Positions 1-7,421 of a DNA stretch of 50,887 nt are shown here, one piece after another. This DNA is from a bacterium. Its GTDB lineage: Bacteria > Desulfobacterota > Binatia > HRBIN30 > CADEER01. A program made the position numbers and the translations under genes. Every line of letters begins with the position of its first letter. Positions within the stretch are counted from its first letter, which is position 1. The DNA is taken from positions 1 through 50,887 of the forward strand of contig JAUIGL010000046.1 in the NCBI GenBank assembly GCA_030430165.1, in the 5' to 3' direction. Under the pieces are notes generated by a model. The model was not told where the DNA came from. It worked only from the letters and a program-made list of their open reading frames with translations, and did no database searches.

Positions 1-75
1 CGAGCCCTCCTGCTCGAGCACCATTCGCACTGCCCGCTCTCGGACCTCCGCTGAATACCTTCTCGGCTTTCCCAT
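1..75 (-). CDS. IS3-family transposase OrfA, N-terminal 25 residues only
   Basis: The frame starts with ATG at 75 and encodes MGKPRRYSAEVRERAVRMVL followed by EQEG before running off the window. This is the characteristic start of the OrfA helix-turn-helix protein of IS3-family elements, which binds the terminal repeats and is normally joined to the OrfB DDE integrase by programmed frameshifting. Only the first 25 codons are present, so activity cannot be judged. The family call rests on this N-terminal signature and on the adjacent terminal repeat. Confidence 0.7.
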   Translation of the reverse strand, partial: MGKPRRYSAEVRERAVRMVLEQEGS

Positions 76-126
76 GGCTCCATCTCTCCCAAATTATGGA
101 GCCTCCGGAAAACCCGGGGCGGTTCA
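1..126 (-). mobile_element. Left end of an IS3-family insertion sequence (partial)
   Basis: Read on the minus strand, the element begins at 126 with TGAACCGCCCCGGG, continues through TTTTCCGGAGGCTCC, and reaches an orfA start codon about 50 bases inside. A TG end, a GC-rich terminal inverted repeat and a short leader before orfA are typical of IS3-family elements. The rest of the element lies outside the window. The end falls inside the coding frame of the SpvB/Rhs-type gene next to it, so it marks an insertion into that gene. The target duplication and the other end cannot be seen. Confidence 0.7.
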
Positions 127-1663
127 CGACCGTCATCGTGAACGTCGCGATGACTTCATTGCTCCCACCGGCGTTCAGTACCCGCTGGTATGAAAGCACG
201 CACATCTCAACACTGTTCGGGACGGCCCAAGTCGAGGCGACTGTATCAAACCCATCCGGAGATCCTGGGTAGTAAGACCACACGTCGTCTGGGCCAGATC
301 CGCCAATGGAGCACGTGGAACCGGTCCATTGGCCGTTGTTGAGGTGGTAAGAGTCGACCAAATCCAGAATCCCGTCCCCGTTCATATCCATAAGGGTTCT
401 GGCCAGATGGCCACCCGGGTCTTCCGGTGAAGGAGACCCAGGCGCAGTCGTTACAAGCCGAAAAGCACGGCCATTGCCAGGCAAGGCCGGTCGCGGCACC
501 GAAACATTCGCCTCCTGGGGGCCCAAGACTGCAACATCACCCGTGGCCGCCGGACCATGGTCAGATTGGCCGTAACTAAATGAGCGGGCGGCGTTGGTGT
601 TGTCGCCTCGCCGAAGTGGTTGGTCGTCTTGTCCGTGCAGCAGAACCCGGCTCAGGAAATCCTTTCGCCCGATTCGGTTCGGCGTCTCACCGATCTGATC
701 CGCGTACCTTAGGCTGTACCTGCGAATCTGCTCACCAGATGCCAAGGCCACTGTGATGTCTGATAGCCGGTGAGTCAGTAGACGGAAGATGCCCGCCCGC
801 GAGTTACCCAAATATGCCGTCTTATCGTTTCGTTGTTCCCACCCGAGCGAGATACGATAACGTGGTAGGTCGCTCCCCGGACTCGAGCCATTCCCTCCGT
901 ACTCGACGATGTCGGGCCTCGCCAAATCCCCATCTCGTAGGTAGCGGACGTCAATCCAGTTCCCGAACGTGTCTTCGATACGGGTCAGTTCCCAAGTGTA
1001 TGTGTACGACAAGCCTTGCGAGAGAAATCCGTCATGGCAGTTGTTGATCAGTCCCTGCGACGTACTTGACCCTGTTCGCGGCAGATTCGCCGCGACCTCG
1101 GTGAACCGTTCATATCTACCAAAAACGTACCGTTTCCCGGTACGATCCCAAACTTCCCAATAGTTGTTGGCCCCCGTCCCATCGTGCCGTTCGATCTTAT
1201 AGAATTGATCCTCAACATGGGCACGACCTTCGGAGCCGACAAGGTAGAATTCGACCGATAGGCCTGGAAGAGTGAGAACGAATTCATCCGCTTCCCCTAG
1301 ATCTGCGCAGGTGAGCACTCCGTGGCGATTGCTCCGCCGGATCTGCCCAAGTGGTAGGTCCCAGCCATGACCGTAAAGACTCGGCCCTCCAGCACTATTG
1401 TAGGTCAGGGCCAGATTCGGAGTCATTCCGTTAGGGCCCGGCGGCACCGAGATTGGGACCGACGCCACCGCACTACCAACCGACAGATTCGCCTCCACAG
1501 TATTGGCTGAAGCCGCGAACAATTCGCATGGCACGGGATCCGCCCCTACGATGGCGTGCGCCGCGACAGCCGAGACTAGCGACGCCACGATTCCGATGAT
1601 CCAGGTGAACCATCTGGGACCCGACGGCGGACCGACGACTAGCTTCTCAAAATTTGCAAGCAT
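127..1663 (-). pseudogene. Secreted SpvB/Rhs-type protein, cut off by the IS3 element
   Basis: From ATG at 1663 a single uninterrupted frame runs for 512 codons to the insertion point at 126/127 and then stays open, in a non-native frame, to the edge of the window. An N-terminal hydrophobic stretch (about residues 17-37, WFTWIIGIVASLVSAVAAHA) looks like a signal peptide or anchor. It is followed by VPISVPPGPNGMTPNLALTY and YGHGWDLPLGQIRR, the hallmark of the SpvB N-terminal domain found in Salmonella SpvB, Tc-toxin B subunits and Rhs-associated proteins. Near the break is an FG-GAP/VCBS-like calcium-binding repeat (DMNGDGILDLVDS). Proteins of this type are usually much longer and carry Rhs repeats and a variable toxin tip, all missing here. 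GC content is visibly lower than in the core genes, which suggests acquisition. An alternative ATG lies 19 codons upstream. Whether the gene resumes beyond the IS is unknown. Confidence 0.8.
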
Positions 1664-2274
1664 CCTTAGCTTAATACGGGTGCACCGCTCCCCTCTGGCT
1701 ACGCAACCCAAAAAAATCATGGCGGAGTCGGCAAGACTGATGCTGCGGAAGTAGGCAGCTGAACGGCCTACGAGGCCGCCTGATACCCGTTCGGGCACAC
1801 GGTAAGTCGCCCCTCCAACTGCTGCGGGACACGCTCGTTGCTCCCCCCAAAACTACTCGAGGACAAAGCCCTACGATCAAGCAGCAGGGATCGCCACCTC
1901 ACAGACGACCTCGCCCCGCTCGATCCTCTGCGGCGGTCAGGCAGAAAGCATCGCATCGGATTCCAATTCGTGGCACGACAGCCTCTGTGTATCGGGCACA
2001 ACTCATAACTGTCAATGTTTTTTCAAAGACAGGTGAATATGAAAATAGAACACGGAGAGATCAGCCATACCGCGCACAGCGCTACTGCACGAGTGATGAA
2101 TACGAAATTTGGGGCCTACGGGTTTAGCGAAGTCCACAATGCAGGAGCCTTGTTGGTTTGGTTGCCGGGCGACCTCCACTAGGAAGCTGCGGCGTTTCTA
2201 TTCGGGCGATCCGATACTGTCGCGGATCGGCAATCAGCGACGGTCCGATTGTCCGGGGATGCCCCAAGGGCTGT
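1664..2274. other. Intergenic stretch without a supportable gene
   Basis: About 610 bases lie between the start of the SpvB-like gene and the IS256 relic. Several short frames exist on both strands, but none has a convincing start, family motif or codon pattern. On the minus strand a perfect TTGACA hexamer lies at 2010-2015, but no good -10 box follows and it is some 350 bases from the SpvB-like start, so it is not called a promoter. Base composition is lower in GC than the core genome, as in the rest of the island. Confidence 0.5.
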
Positions 2275-2870
2275 TGAAACTGTGAGTTGAAAAGTTGGCG
2301 GGTCCTTCGCCGTCCCAACAGTGAAGAAGGTGACTAAACCCAAAAGGACTCGCTACCTCTCGCTACCGACTTTTGCGTGGGCAGCAGATCGAGCCCCTCT
2401 GGACCAAGCGAGGCTGAGAGCTGTAGGCGTCGCGGTGTCGACGCGCGGATCGAGTGTATGCACGCTTAGATTCGCCGCCGCCGGGAGTCGATGATCGCTC
2501 GACGGCAAAGAGCTCAGTATCACGCCGGACGATGAGTACGGCGAAGCTGAAGCAGTGGCTGAACACGCCGGAGGACCTCGACATCGAGGCCATCCTCATC
2601 GATGGCATTCACTTCGCCGACCACAGCGGTGATCGCGCTGGGGATTACGGCGCGAAGGCAGAAGAGGATTTTTTGGATTGCATGAGGGAGGGACGGCAAA
2701 CGCCGCGGTGGCCCGCACCCTACTGACCAACCTTGTGACCCCAGGGTGTGGATCCGGGCAAGCCGATCCTGTTTGGAATCGACGGAATGAGAGCGCAGCG
2801 AAAGGCGATCCGGGACGCTAGCCGCCCGATATTCCACCAAAGGCGGAAGGGACGAGATCGAACTGGACCA
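2275..2870 (+). pseudogene. IS256 (Mutator)-family transposase relic with multiple frameshifts
   Basis: Fragments of an IS256-type DDE transposase appear in order but in alternating frames. GVAVSTR lies near 2426-2446, then SSVSRR-TAKLKQWL near 2503-2565 and IDGIHFADH near 2599-2625, which contains the first catalytic Asp region. NAAVARTLLTNLV lies near 2699-2737 in another frame, and DPGKPILFGIDGMRAQRKAI near 2751-2810, which contains the second catalytic Asp, is back in the earlier frame. A stop at 2724-2726 and at least three frameshifts make it non-functional. The leader at 2275-2340 (TGTGAGTTGAAAAGTTGGC, then GAAGAAGGTGACTAAACCC) resembles the end and 5' region of such elements. The C-terminal third, with the catalytic Glu, is not recognisable. 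The exact ends are uncertain. Confidence 0.75.
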
Positions 2871-3042
2871 GGGCGCCGCAGCAATTCGCAGTACACTTTG
2901 AGCGGAGAGTCCCCGATTGATCAGTGGCCGCCCCGTTACACGGAATCCCTGACAGTCTCAAACCTGCGCTCGATCGCGGCGACTCATTCACTCTCACAAG
3001 CGGCATCGGCGTGCGGGCGAACACCGGGGGCTACGGCTCTTC

Positions 3043-4194
3043 TCACTTGCGTGCCCCCTTTCGCTTCTTCCGGCGGCGCTGCGCGAGAAACACGACCTCG
3101 CCCCTCGCTTCAGTCGTCGGACTGCTGTCTTCGATCGGGAGACCGCAGACGCGCTCAAACGAATGTGCCGTCAAGCAAAGCTCGGACGCGAGTTGTGAAC
3201 GCGGAATCCCAAGATCCGATTCGAGGGCATCGCATGCGATCTTGATTAGCTCGGGCTTCTCTGGTTCTGGCTCGTATGGTTCTTCGCCCCGCAACCACCC
3301 TTTCCAGCTCATGTACTTGTACGCGGAGCGATAGTGCGCGGCGGAAACGAGATTTAGTTCGTACGCCCTGCGGACGATCGCCGCGAGGCTGACATGCCAT
3401 CGATCTTTCAGGCGGAACATCGATTCCCAATCCCACCGTTTCCCGACCCGTGGGAACTCGCGCGCGAAACCAGATCGGGGGAGCAGCATGGCTCCCGCAA
3501 ACCGATCAGCTTCCCGTTCGATCTCGTCATCGTCTGCGCGGGCACCCGCGTGGATCATTAGGTGCCCCCATTCGTGCGCTACGTCCCATCGTGAACGACA
3601 GGGCGTCTTGTGCCGAAATACAACAACGCTCCTGTTCCCGAAACGAGAGAAGGCGTCGACCTTCTCCGACAGGCTCTCGAAGGTTGTAATGGGAACGCCG
3701 ACGTTTTCGACCGCACACATGACGTTCTCGATTGGTGTGTCAAGCCCGATCCCAAGATCCATTCGACACCGCTCAGCAGCGCGTTCGATTTCTTCTGCGG
3801 TCCTAGCGCGAACCGGACTTATCGCGTGCTCTGGCAGATCGAGATAGGTCTCCATGTGGGATACCATCGCCGCAAATAGAGTGGCATGGGCAAGCACCTG
3901 CGTCCGAGCCGAGACGGGTGTCGTTTGGCGCTTCCTAAAGAAGCATTCCTCGTCTCGGAACTCCTCGGGAGACTTCTGGAAGAAGAACTCCGGAAGAACC
4001 CCTAAGCATTCAGCAAGTGCTTCGACCAGCAAACTACCAGGCTTGCGATGGCCCGATTCCAAGTAGCTCAGGAACGCGGGAGTCACTTCGACCCGGTCTC
4101 CCAGCTCGGCGAGCGGCAGACCCGCAAAGTGTCGAGCCAGTCTTAGTCGAGCGCCATTGAAGACAGGATCAGCCCCCCGCCGTATCGTCGCCAT
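3043..4194 (-). CDS. XRE-family HTH protein with ImmA/IrrE metallopeptidase domain
   Basis: This 383-residue protein has an N-terminal XRE helix-turn-helix (about residues 12-70, including LAELGDRVEVTPAFLSYLES and the RKP turn). It is followed by an ImmA/IrrE zinc metallopeptidase domain with HEWGH at residues 207-211 and a downstream EIEREADRFAGAMLLP segment that supplies the third zinc ligand. Family members include ImmA, which cleaves the ImmR repressor of ICEBs1, and IrrE, which cleaves DdrO. They typically relieve repression in mobile elements, toxin-antitoxin loci and stress regulons. Fusing the DNA-binding and protease parts in one chain suggests local autoregulation. The start overlaps the end of the upstream 206-residue gene by 26 bases, so the two are translationally linked. 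A basic tail (QRRRKKRKGARK) ends the protein. The target substrate is unknown, and the upstream partner is the obvious candidate. Confidence 0.9.
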   Translation of the reverse strand: MATIRRGADPVFNGARLRLARHFAGLPLAELGDRVEVTPAFLSYLESGHRKPGSLLVEALAECLGVLPEFFFQKSPEEFRDEECFFRKRQTTPVSARTQVLAHATLFAAMVSHMETYLDLPEHAISPVRARTAEEIERAAERCRMDLGIGLDTPIENVMCAVENVGVPITTFESLSEKVDAFSRFGNRSVVVFRHKTPCRSRWDVAHEWGHLMIHAGARADDDEIEREADRFAGAMLLPRSGFAREFPRVGKRWDWESMFRLKDRWHVSLAAIVRRAYELNLVSAAHYRSAYKYMSWKGWLRGEEPYEPEPEKPELIKIACDALESDLGIPRSQLASELCLTAHSFERVCGLPIEDSSPTTEARGEVVFLAQRRRKKRKGARK

Positions 4195-4789
4195 GGCTCT
4201 TCTTGGCAGCTGGAGCTTTCACGCGAACCCCGGGGGATGGAACGCGAGTAGCATCCTTTCGAGCCGAGTCCAGTCGGGAAACCACGGCGGTTGCCGGCTT
4301 CATGGGCAAGCTGACCGAGTTACGCTGCCTACCTCGGCTGCTCGATTCAAAAAACACGACGTCTAGGCCATTCCCGTGTTCGTCAGTCTGTAGAACGAGG
4401 TAGTAGGCCCATACCTCACCCGGTAGGTCACCTGCCTGCGGCGGGAAGAGTTCGCCTTGGGACTTCTCCAAGCCACGTAGTAAGTGGCGATTCCTGGGCT
4501 TGTCTGGATCGCCATGGAAGTATTGGATCGGTACGCCGCCAACCTTCAGGTCAAATCCATGATCGTTGAGCGGTACTGCAGTCAACCACGGAATCTGCTT
4601 CGAGTCTTCATAGAGTCGGTGGCGCACCCACTCGTACCTACGACAACCAAGCGCCCAAGACGTCTCGCCTTTCACCGGTAGACGGGCACGTGCGACATCG
4701 CTGGCAATCTCGACAATCCGTTTGGCGAGCCAGTTCATCCGCCTCGGCTCTAACGCGGGGTGAATTTCCCAAGGCCTCTTGTCCACCAT
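4169..4789 (-). CDS. Uncharacterised 206-residue partner of the XRE-ImmA protein
   Basis: This is the first gene of a two-gene unit, ending 26 bases inside the XRE-ImmA start. The ATG at 4789 is preceded by a strong ribosome site (GGAGGT, 6-base spacing). The protein has no signal peptide or membrane segment. A basic and aromatic N-terminal half (RRMNWLAKRIVEI, WALGCRRYEWVRHRLYED) is followed by a segment with GVPIQYFHGDPDKP and GEVWAYYLVLQTDE, and by a Ser/Arg/Lys-rich, probably disordered tail from about residue 155. I do not recognise the family. The pairing with an XRE-peptidase, the AT-rich upstream repeats and the island context fit a toxin, an antitoxin or a substrate of ImmA, but nothing in the sequence decides between these. 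Confidence 0.7.
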   Translation of the reverse strand: MVDKRPWEIHPALEPRRMNWLAKRIVEIASDVARARLPVKGETSWALGCRRYEWVRHRLYEDSKQIPWLTAVPLNDHGFDLKVGGVPIQYFHGDPDKPRNRHLLRGLEKSQGELFPPQAGDLPGEVWAYYLVLQTDEHGNGLDVVFFESSSRGRQRNSVSLPMKPATAVVSRLDSARKDATRVPSPGVRVKAPAAKKSHGDDTAGG

Positions 4790-4854
4790 CTCAACACCTC
4801 CACAAACTGGGATGCGGGGAGGGTGCCAAACGATTCGCGATTTTTCAAGAGATT

Positions 4855-4881
4855 TTTTAACCTATCTCCCAAATTTTAACC
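4855..4881 (-). promoter_or_regulatory. Direct-repeat candidate operator upstream of the ImmA module
   Basis: Two copies of GGTTAAAA on the minus strand (4881-4874 and 4862-4855) are spaced exactly 19 bases apart, roughly two helical turns, within an AT-rich stretch 66-92 bases upstream of the first gene of the XRE-ImmA unit. A weak promoter can be drawn across them: TTGGTT as -35 and TAAAAA as -10. The spacing and position suit binding of the XRE domain for autoregulation. This is inference from position and repetition only. Confidence 0.4.
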
Positions 4882-4949
4882 AAGGGCGAAACTGTTAACG
4901 GGGCTGGACTCGCTCGGCGGGTGAGTGTCCTACCCTCAAAACCTCACTT

Positions 4950-4963
4950 GTCCAAATTAGGAC
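4950..4963. repeat. 14-bp palindrome GTCC-N6-GGAC
   Basis: GTCCAAATTAGGAC is an interrupted palindrome just downstream of the DUF35 gene, at the border between the low-GC island and the core genes. The same 12 bases (CCTAATTTGGAC) recur at 48468-48479, 34 bases upstream of the DUF6502 gene. It could be a small operator or a chance match. A 12-base identity is not rare in 50 kb. Confidence 0.3.
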
Positions 4964-4971
4964 AGTACCGA

Positions 4972-5388
4972 TCAGCGGGCGGCGAACATCGGCACGGCGA
5001 GGCCGGGCTGGAGCTCGGTGAAACGGACTTCTACGGCCATACCGATCTCGACCGACTCCGGTTCGCAGTCGACGATGTTGGTCAGCAGCCGGACACCCTC
5101 TTCCAACTCGACGTAGGCGAGTACATAGGGGACTCGACCGCGGAAGCCCGGCGCCTGATTCTGGAACACGACGGTAAACGTGTAGACCGTTCCGCGACCG
5201 CTGCATCGCTGCCACTCGGCATCGTCCGACAGGCATGCCGGACACAGAGCGCGAGGGTAGTGACGCAGCCGGCCGCACTTGCGGCACTTCTGCACGTACA
5301 GCTCGCCGCGCTCGCAGGCTTCCCAGTACCCCTTCGACTCTTCGTCGACCCTGGGCGTCGGCACGCCGAGCCCGCCTGACTTCGCCAT
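4972..5388 (-). CDS. DUF35 zinc-ribbon OB-fold protein, thiolase partner
   Basis: This 138-residue protein has a rubredoxin-like zinc ribbon near the N-terminus (CRKCGRLRHYPRALCPAC, two CxxC pairs) followed by a DUF35 OB-fold (RGTVYTFTVV to VEVRFTEL). Such proteins bind acyl-CoA and form obligate complexes with SCP2-type thiolases or retro-aldolases, as in the Ltp2-ChsH2 pair of steroid side-chain degradation. The ATG at 5388 overlaps the TGA stop of the thiolase-like gene by one base within GTGATG, so the pair is translationally coupled. That spacing favours this start over a longer frame that continues antiparallel to the thiolase gene. It is the last gene of the minus-strand unit before the island. 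Confidence 0.9.
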   Translation of the reverse strand: MAKSGGLGVPTPRVDEESKGYWEACERGELYVQKCRKCGRLRHYPRALCPACLSDDAEWQRCSGRGTVYTFTVVFQNQAPGFRGRVPYVLAYVELEEGVRLLTNIVDCEPESVEIGMAVEVRFTELQPGLAVPMFAAR

Positions 5389-6539
5389 CACGCAGCTCCC
5401 AAGACCAGTGTGACTCCGCTGTGGCGAAGTCCCAGCATCCCGCCGGTCCCGTGGCAGAGGGCGATCTGGCAATCCTCCACCTGGCGCTCGCCGCACTCCC
5501 CGCGCAGCTGCCGCACCGCCTCGATGACCAGAAAGATTCCTCGCATGCCCGGATGATTCGACGACAAACCGCCGCCGTCGGTGTTGATCGGCAGAGCGCC
5601 GCCGAGTCCGATGGTCCCGCCGCTCACGAACGCACCACCTTCGCCGCGCTTGCAGAAACCCAGGTTTTCCAAAGTCGCAATCACCGTGATCGTGAACGAA
5701 TCGTAGATCATGCACATGTCGACGTCGGCGCACTGCACACCGGCCATCTCCATCGCCGCCGGGCCCGACTGCGCCGCTGCAATCTCGGTCAGGTCGCGGC
5801 TCCCGCAAGCGGTGTGGCGAAGAGCTTCGGAACCGCCCAAGATGCGCACTCCCGGTTTCTTGCAATCGCGCGCCCGCTGCTTGCTGGTGAGCACCACCGC
5901 CCCGCCGCCGTCGGTGATGACACAACAGTCGAGCAGGTGCAGCGGAGAAGACACCACCCGCGAGGCGAGCACGTCGTCGACCGAGATTGGATCGCGAAAC
6001 CGGGCGACCGGGTTCATCGAGGCGTGACGGCGCGTGCTGACTGCGACTTCCGCCAATTGCTCCGGCGTCGTGCCGAACTCGTGCATGTGGCGCTGCGCAA
6101 CCATGGCGTACGAGTTCATCACCGTCGGCCCGAACGGCGCCTCGAACTGGTCGGGCGGGTCGCCACCGCTGAGCCCGCCGGTACCGACGGCGAAGCGATC
6201 GGACGACGCTTTGCTGCCGTAGGTGATCAACGCCACCTCGCACAGACCGACGGCGATCGCGGCCGCGGCGTGCAGCACCTGAGCGACAAAGGTCGATCCG
6301 CCGATGTTGGTCGAATCGTGATAGCGCGGATGCAGGTCGAGGTGCTCGGCCAGCGACATCAGGCCGATCGGGCCGAGCCCCGAGGAGAGAAGCCCGTCCA
6401 CATCGCGGATCGACAAGCCGGCGTCGTCGAGCGCGCCGCGCGCCGCCTCCGCGTGGATCTGATACTGGGTCTTCTCGGGCGCCCAACGCGTCGGGTGCTC
6501 GAAGACACCGACGACCCGCGCCTGATCCAATCCGCTCAT
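5388..6539 (-). CDS. Thiolase-like protein (lipid-transfer/aldolase type), probably lacking the nucleophilic Cys
   Basis: This 383-residue protein has the thiolase fold of the SCP-x/acetyl-CoA acetyltransferase family: KTQYQIHAEAARGALDDAG at the N-terminus, STNIGGSTFVAQVLHAA at the nucleophile region and ALCHGTGGMLGLRHSG at the C-terminus. In SCP-x thiolases the nucleophile Cys sits in an NNNCATGST-type motif. The matching stretch here, TNIGGST, has no Cys. Cys-less relatives paired with DUF35 proteins, such as Ltp2, act as retro-aldolases on beta-hydroxyacyl-CoAs. With the coupled DUF35 gene downstream, an aldolase or lipid-metabolism role is more likely than classical thiolysis. The substrate is unknown. 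It lies 7 bases after the alpha/beta hydrolase gene in the same unit. Confidence 0.85.
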   Translation of the reverse strand: MSGLDQARVVGVFEHPTRWAPEKTQYQIHAEAARGALDDAGLSIRDVDGLLSSGLGPIGLMSLAEHLDLHPRYHDSTNIGGSTFVAQVLHAAAAIAVGLCEVALITYGSKASSDRFAVGTGGLSGGDPPDQFEAPFGPTVMNSYAMVAQRHMHEFGTTPEQLAEVAVSTRRHASMNPVARFRDPISVDDVLASRVVSSPLHLLDCCVITDGGGAVVLTSKQRARDCKKPGVRILGGSEALRHTACGSRDLTEIAAAQSGPAAMEMAGVQCADVDMCMIYDSFTITVIATLENLGFCKRGEGGAFVSGGTIGLGGALPINTDGGGLSSNHPGMRGIFLVIEAVRQLRGECGERQVEDCQIALCHGTGGMLGLRHSGVTLVLGAA

Positions 6540-6546
6540 GACCGGC

Positions 6547-7368
6547 TCACAGGGGCACGTCCCGCGCCAGTGAAGTCACGAACGCCCGGATTCGGTCGGC
6601 AACCGCGTCGGCCTGCTCCACCTCGACGGCGTGACCGGCATCGTCGATCACTTCCATTCGCGAATTCGGCAGCTGCGGACAGAGATCTTGTTGGCGGTCG
6701 GGCGCGACCAGTCGATCTTCTGCACCGGCCACCACCAGCACCGGCTGGCGCACGTCGCCCAGCCGATCACTCAAGTCGATGTCCCTCCACAGCGCGAGAT
6801 CGGTGTAGCGCACCCGTGGGTCGGTCTTGACCTGCTCCATCCAGACCTCGCGCATCACGTCCAGCGACGTGCCCGGCGCGAACTCGTCCTTCGAGAACGA
6901 CTGCGGCCGTCGGCCGAGGCCGACCTCCTGCCACTCGCGAAGGACGGCGTCATCGATCTCGACGCGGCTGGCGCAGCCGATCAGCACCAGGCCGCGCACC
7001 TGCTTGCGGTGCGACGCGCTGTACTCGATCGCGGCGGCGGCACCGAGTCCCTTTCCCACCAAGACGAACGGTCGCAGCGCCGTAGCCTCGGCGAAGGAGG
7101 CTACGAACTCGTCGAGCGCGGCCAGCGAGCGCAGGCCGCCTGTCGCCCCAGACCGGCCGTGCCCGGGAAAGTCCATCGCCAGAGCGGAGTGCTCACCGTC
7201 GAGCGCCTCGATCTGCCGGCGCCAGAGATTCGCGTTGCCGCCGGCGTCGTGCAGAAAGAGGATCAGCTCTCCCGCCTCGAAGCCGGGAACCGTGTCTGGC
7301 AGCGTCGATGGGCCGGAATGAAGATAGTTCACGGCAACTCCGCCGACGTCCACGTACTTGCTGCGCAT
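6547..7368 (-). CDS. Alpha/beta hydrolase fold protein with Gly in place of the catalytic Ser
   Basis: This 273-residue protein has typical alpha/beta hydrolase features: LILFLHDAGGNANLWRRQI (oxyanion-hole region), AMDFPGHGRS, a late acid in VVAGAEDRLVAP and the catalytic His in IDDAGHAVEVEQ. The nucleophile elbow, normally G-x-S-x-G, reads VGKGLGAA (residues about 103-110), so the serine is replaced by glycine. The enzyme cannot use the usual Ser mechanism and may be a cofactor-free lyase or oxygenase-like member, or a non-catalytic binding protein. It sits 7 bases before the thiolase-like gene and 53 bases after the ABC1 kinase gene, which suggests a role with the acyl-CoA genes. The substrate is not predictable. 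Confidence 0.85.
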   Translation of the reverse strand: MRSKYVDVGGVAVNYLHSGPSTLPDTVPGFEAGELILFLHDAGGNANLWRRQIEALDGEHSALAMDFPGHGRSGATGGLRSLAALDEFVASFAEATALRPFVLVGKGLGAAAAIEYSASHRKQVRGLVLIGCASRVEIDDAVLREWQEVGLGRRPQSFSKDEFAPGTSLDVMREVWMEQVKTDPRVRYTDLALWRDIDLSDRLGDVRQPVLVVAGAEDRLVAPDRQQDLCPQLPNSRMEVIDDAGHAVEVEQADAVADRIRAFVTSLARDVPL

Positions 7369-7421
7369 CTCTTAGAGTCGTCCAGGCGAAAGCGACTGTT
7401 TATTCAGCATCCCCGGCGGCG

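Noticed and set aside
2010..2015. TTGACA hexamer as promoter of the SpvB-like gene
   Set aside because: There is no good -10 at 16-18 bases and the start codon is about 350 bases away.
4972..6486. A 504-codon frame joined to the DUF35 protein
   Set aside because: The upstream part is another frame of the thiolase-like gene, rich in Arg and without homology; the DUF35 ATG at 5388 fits the coupled stop.
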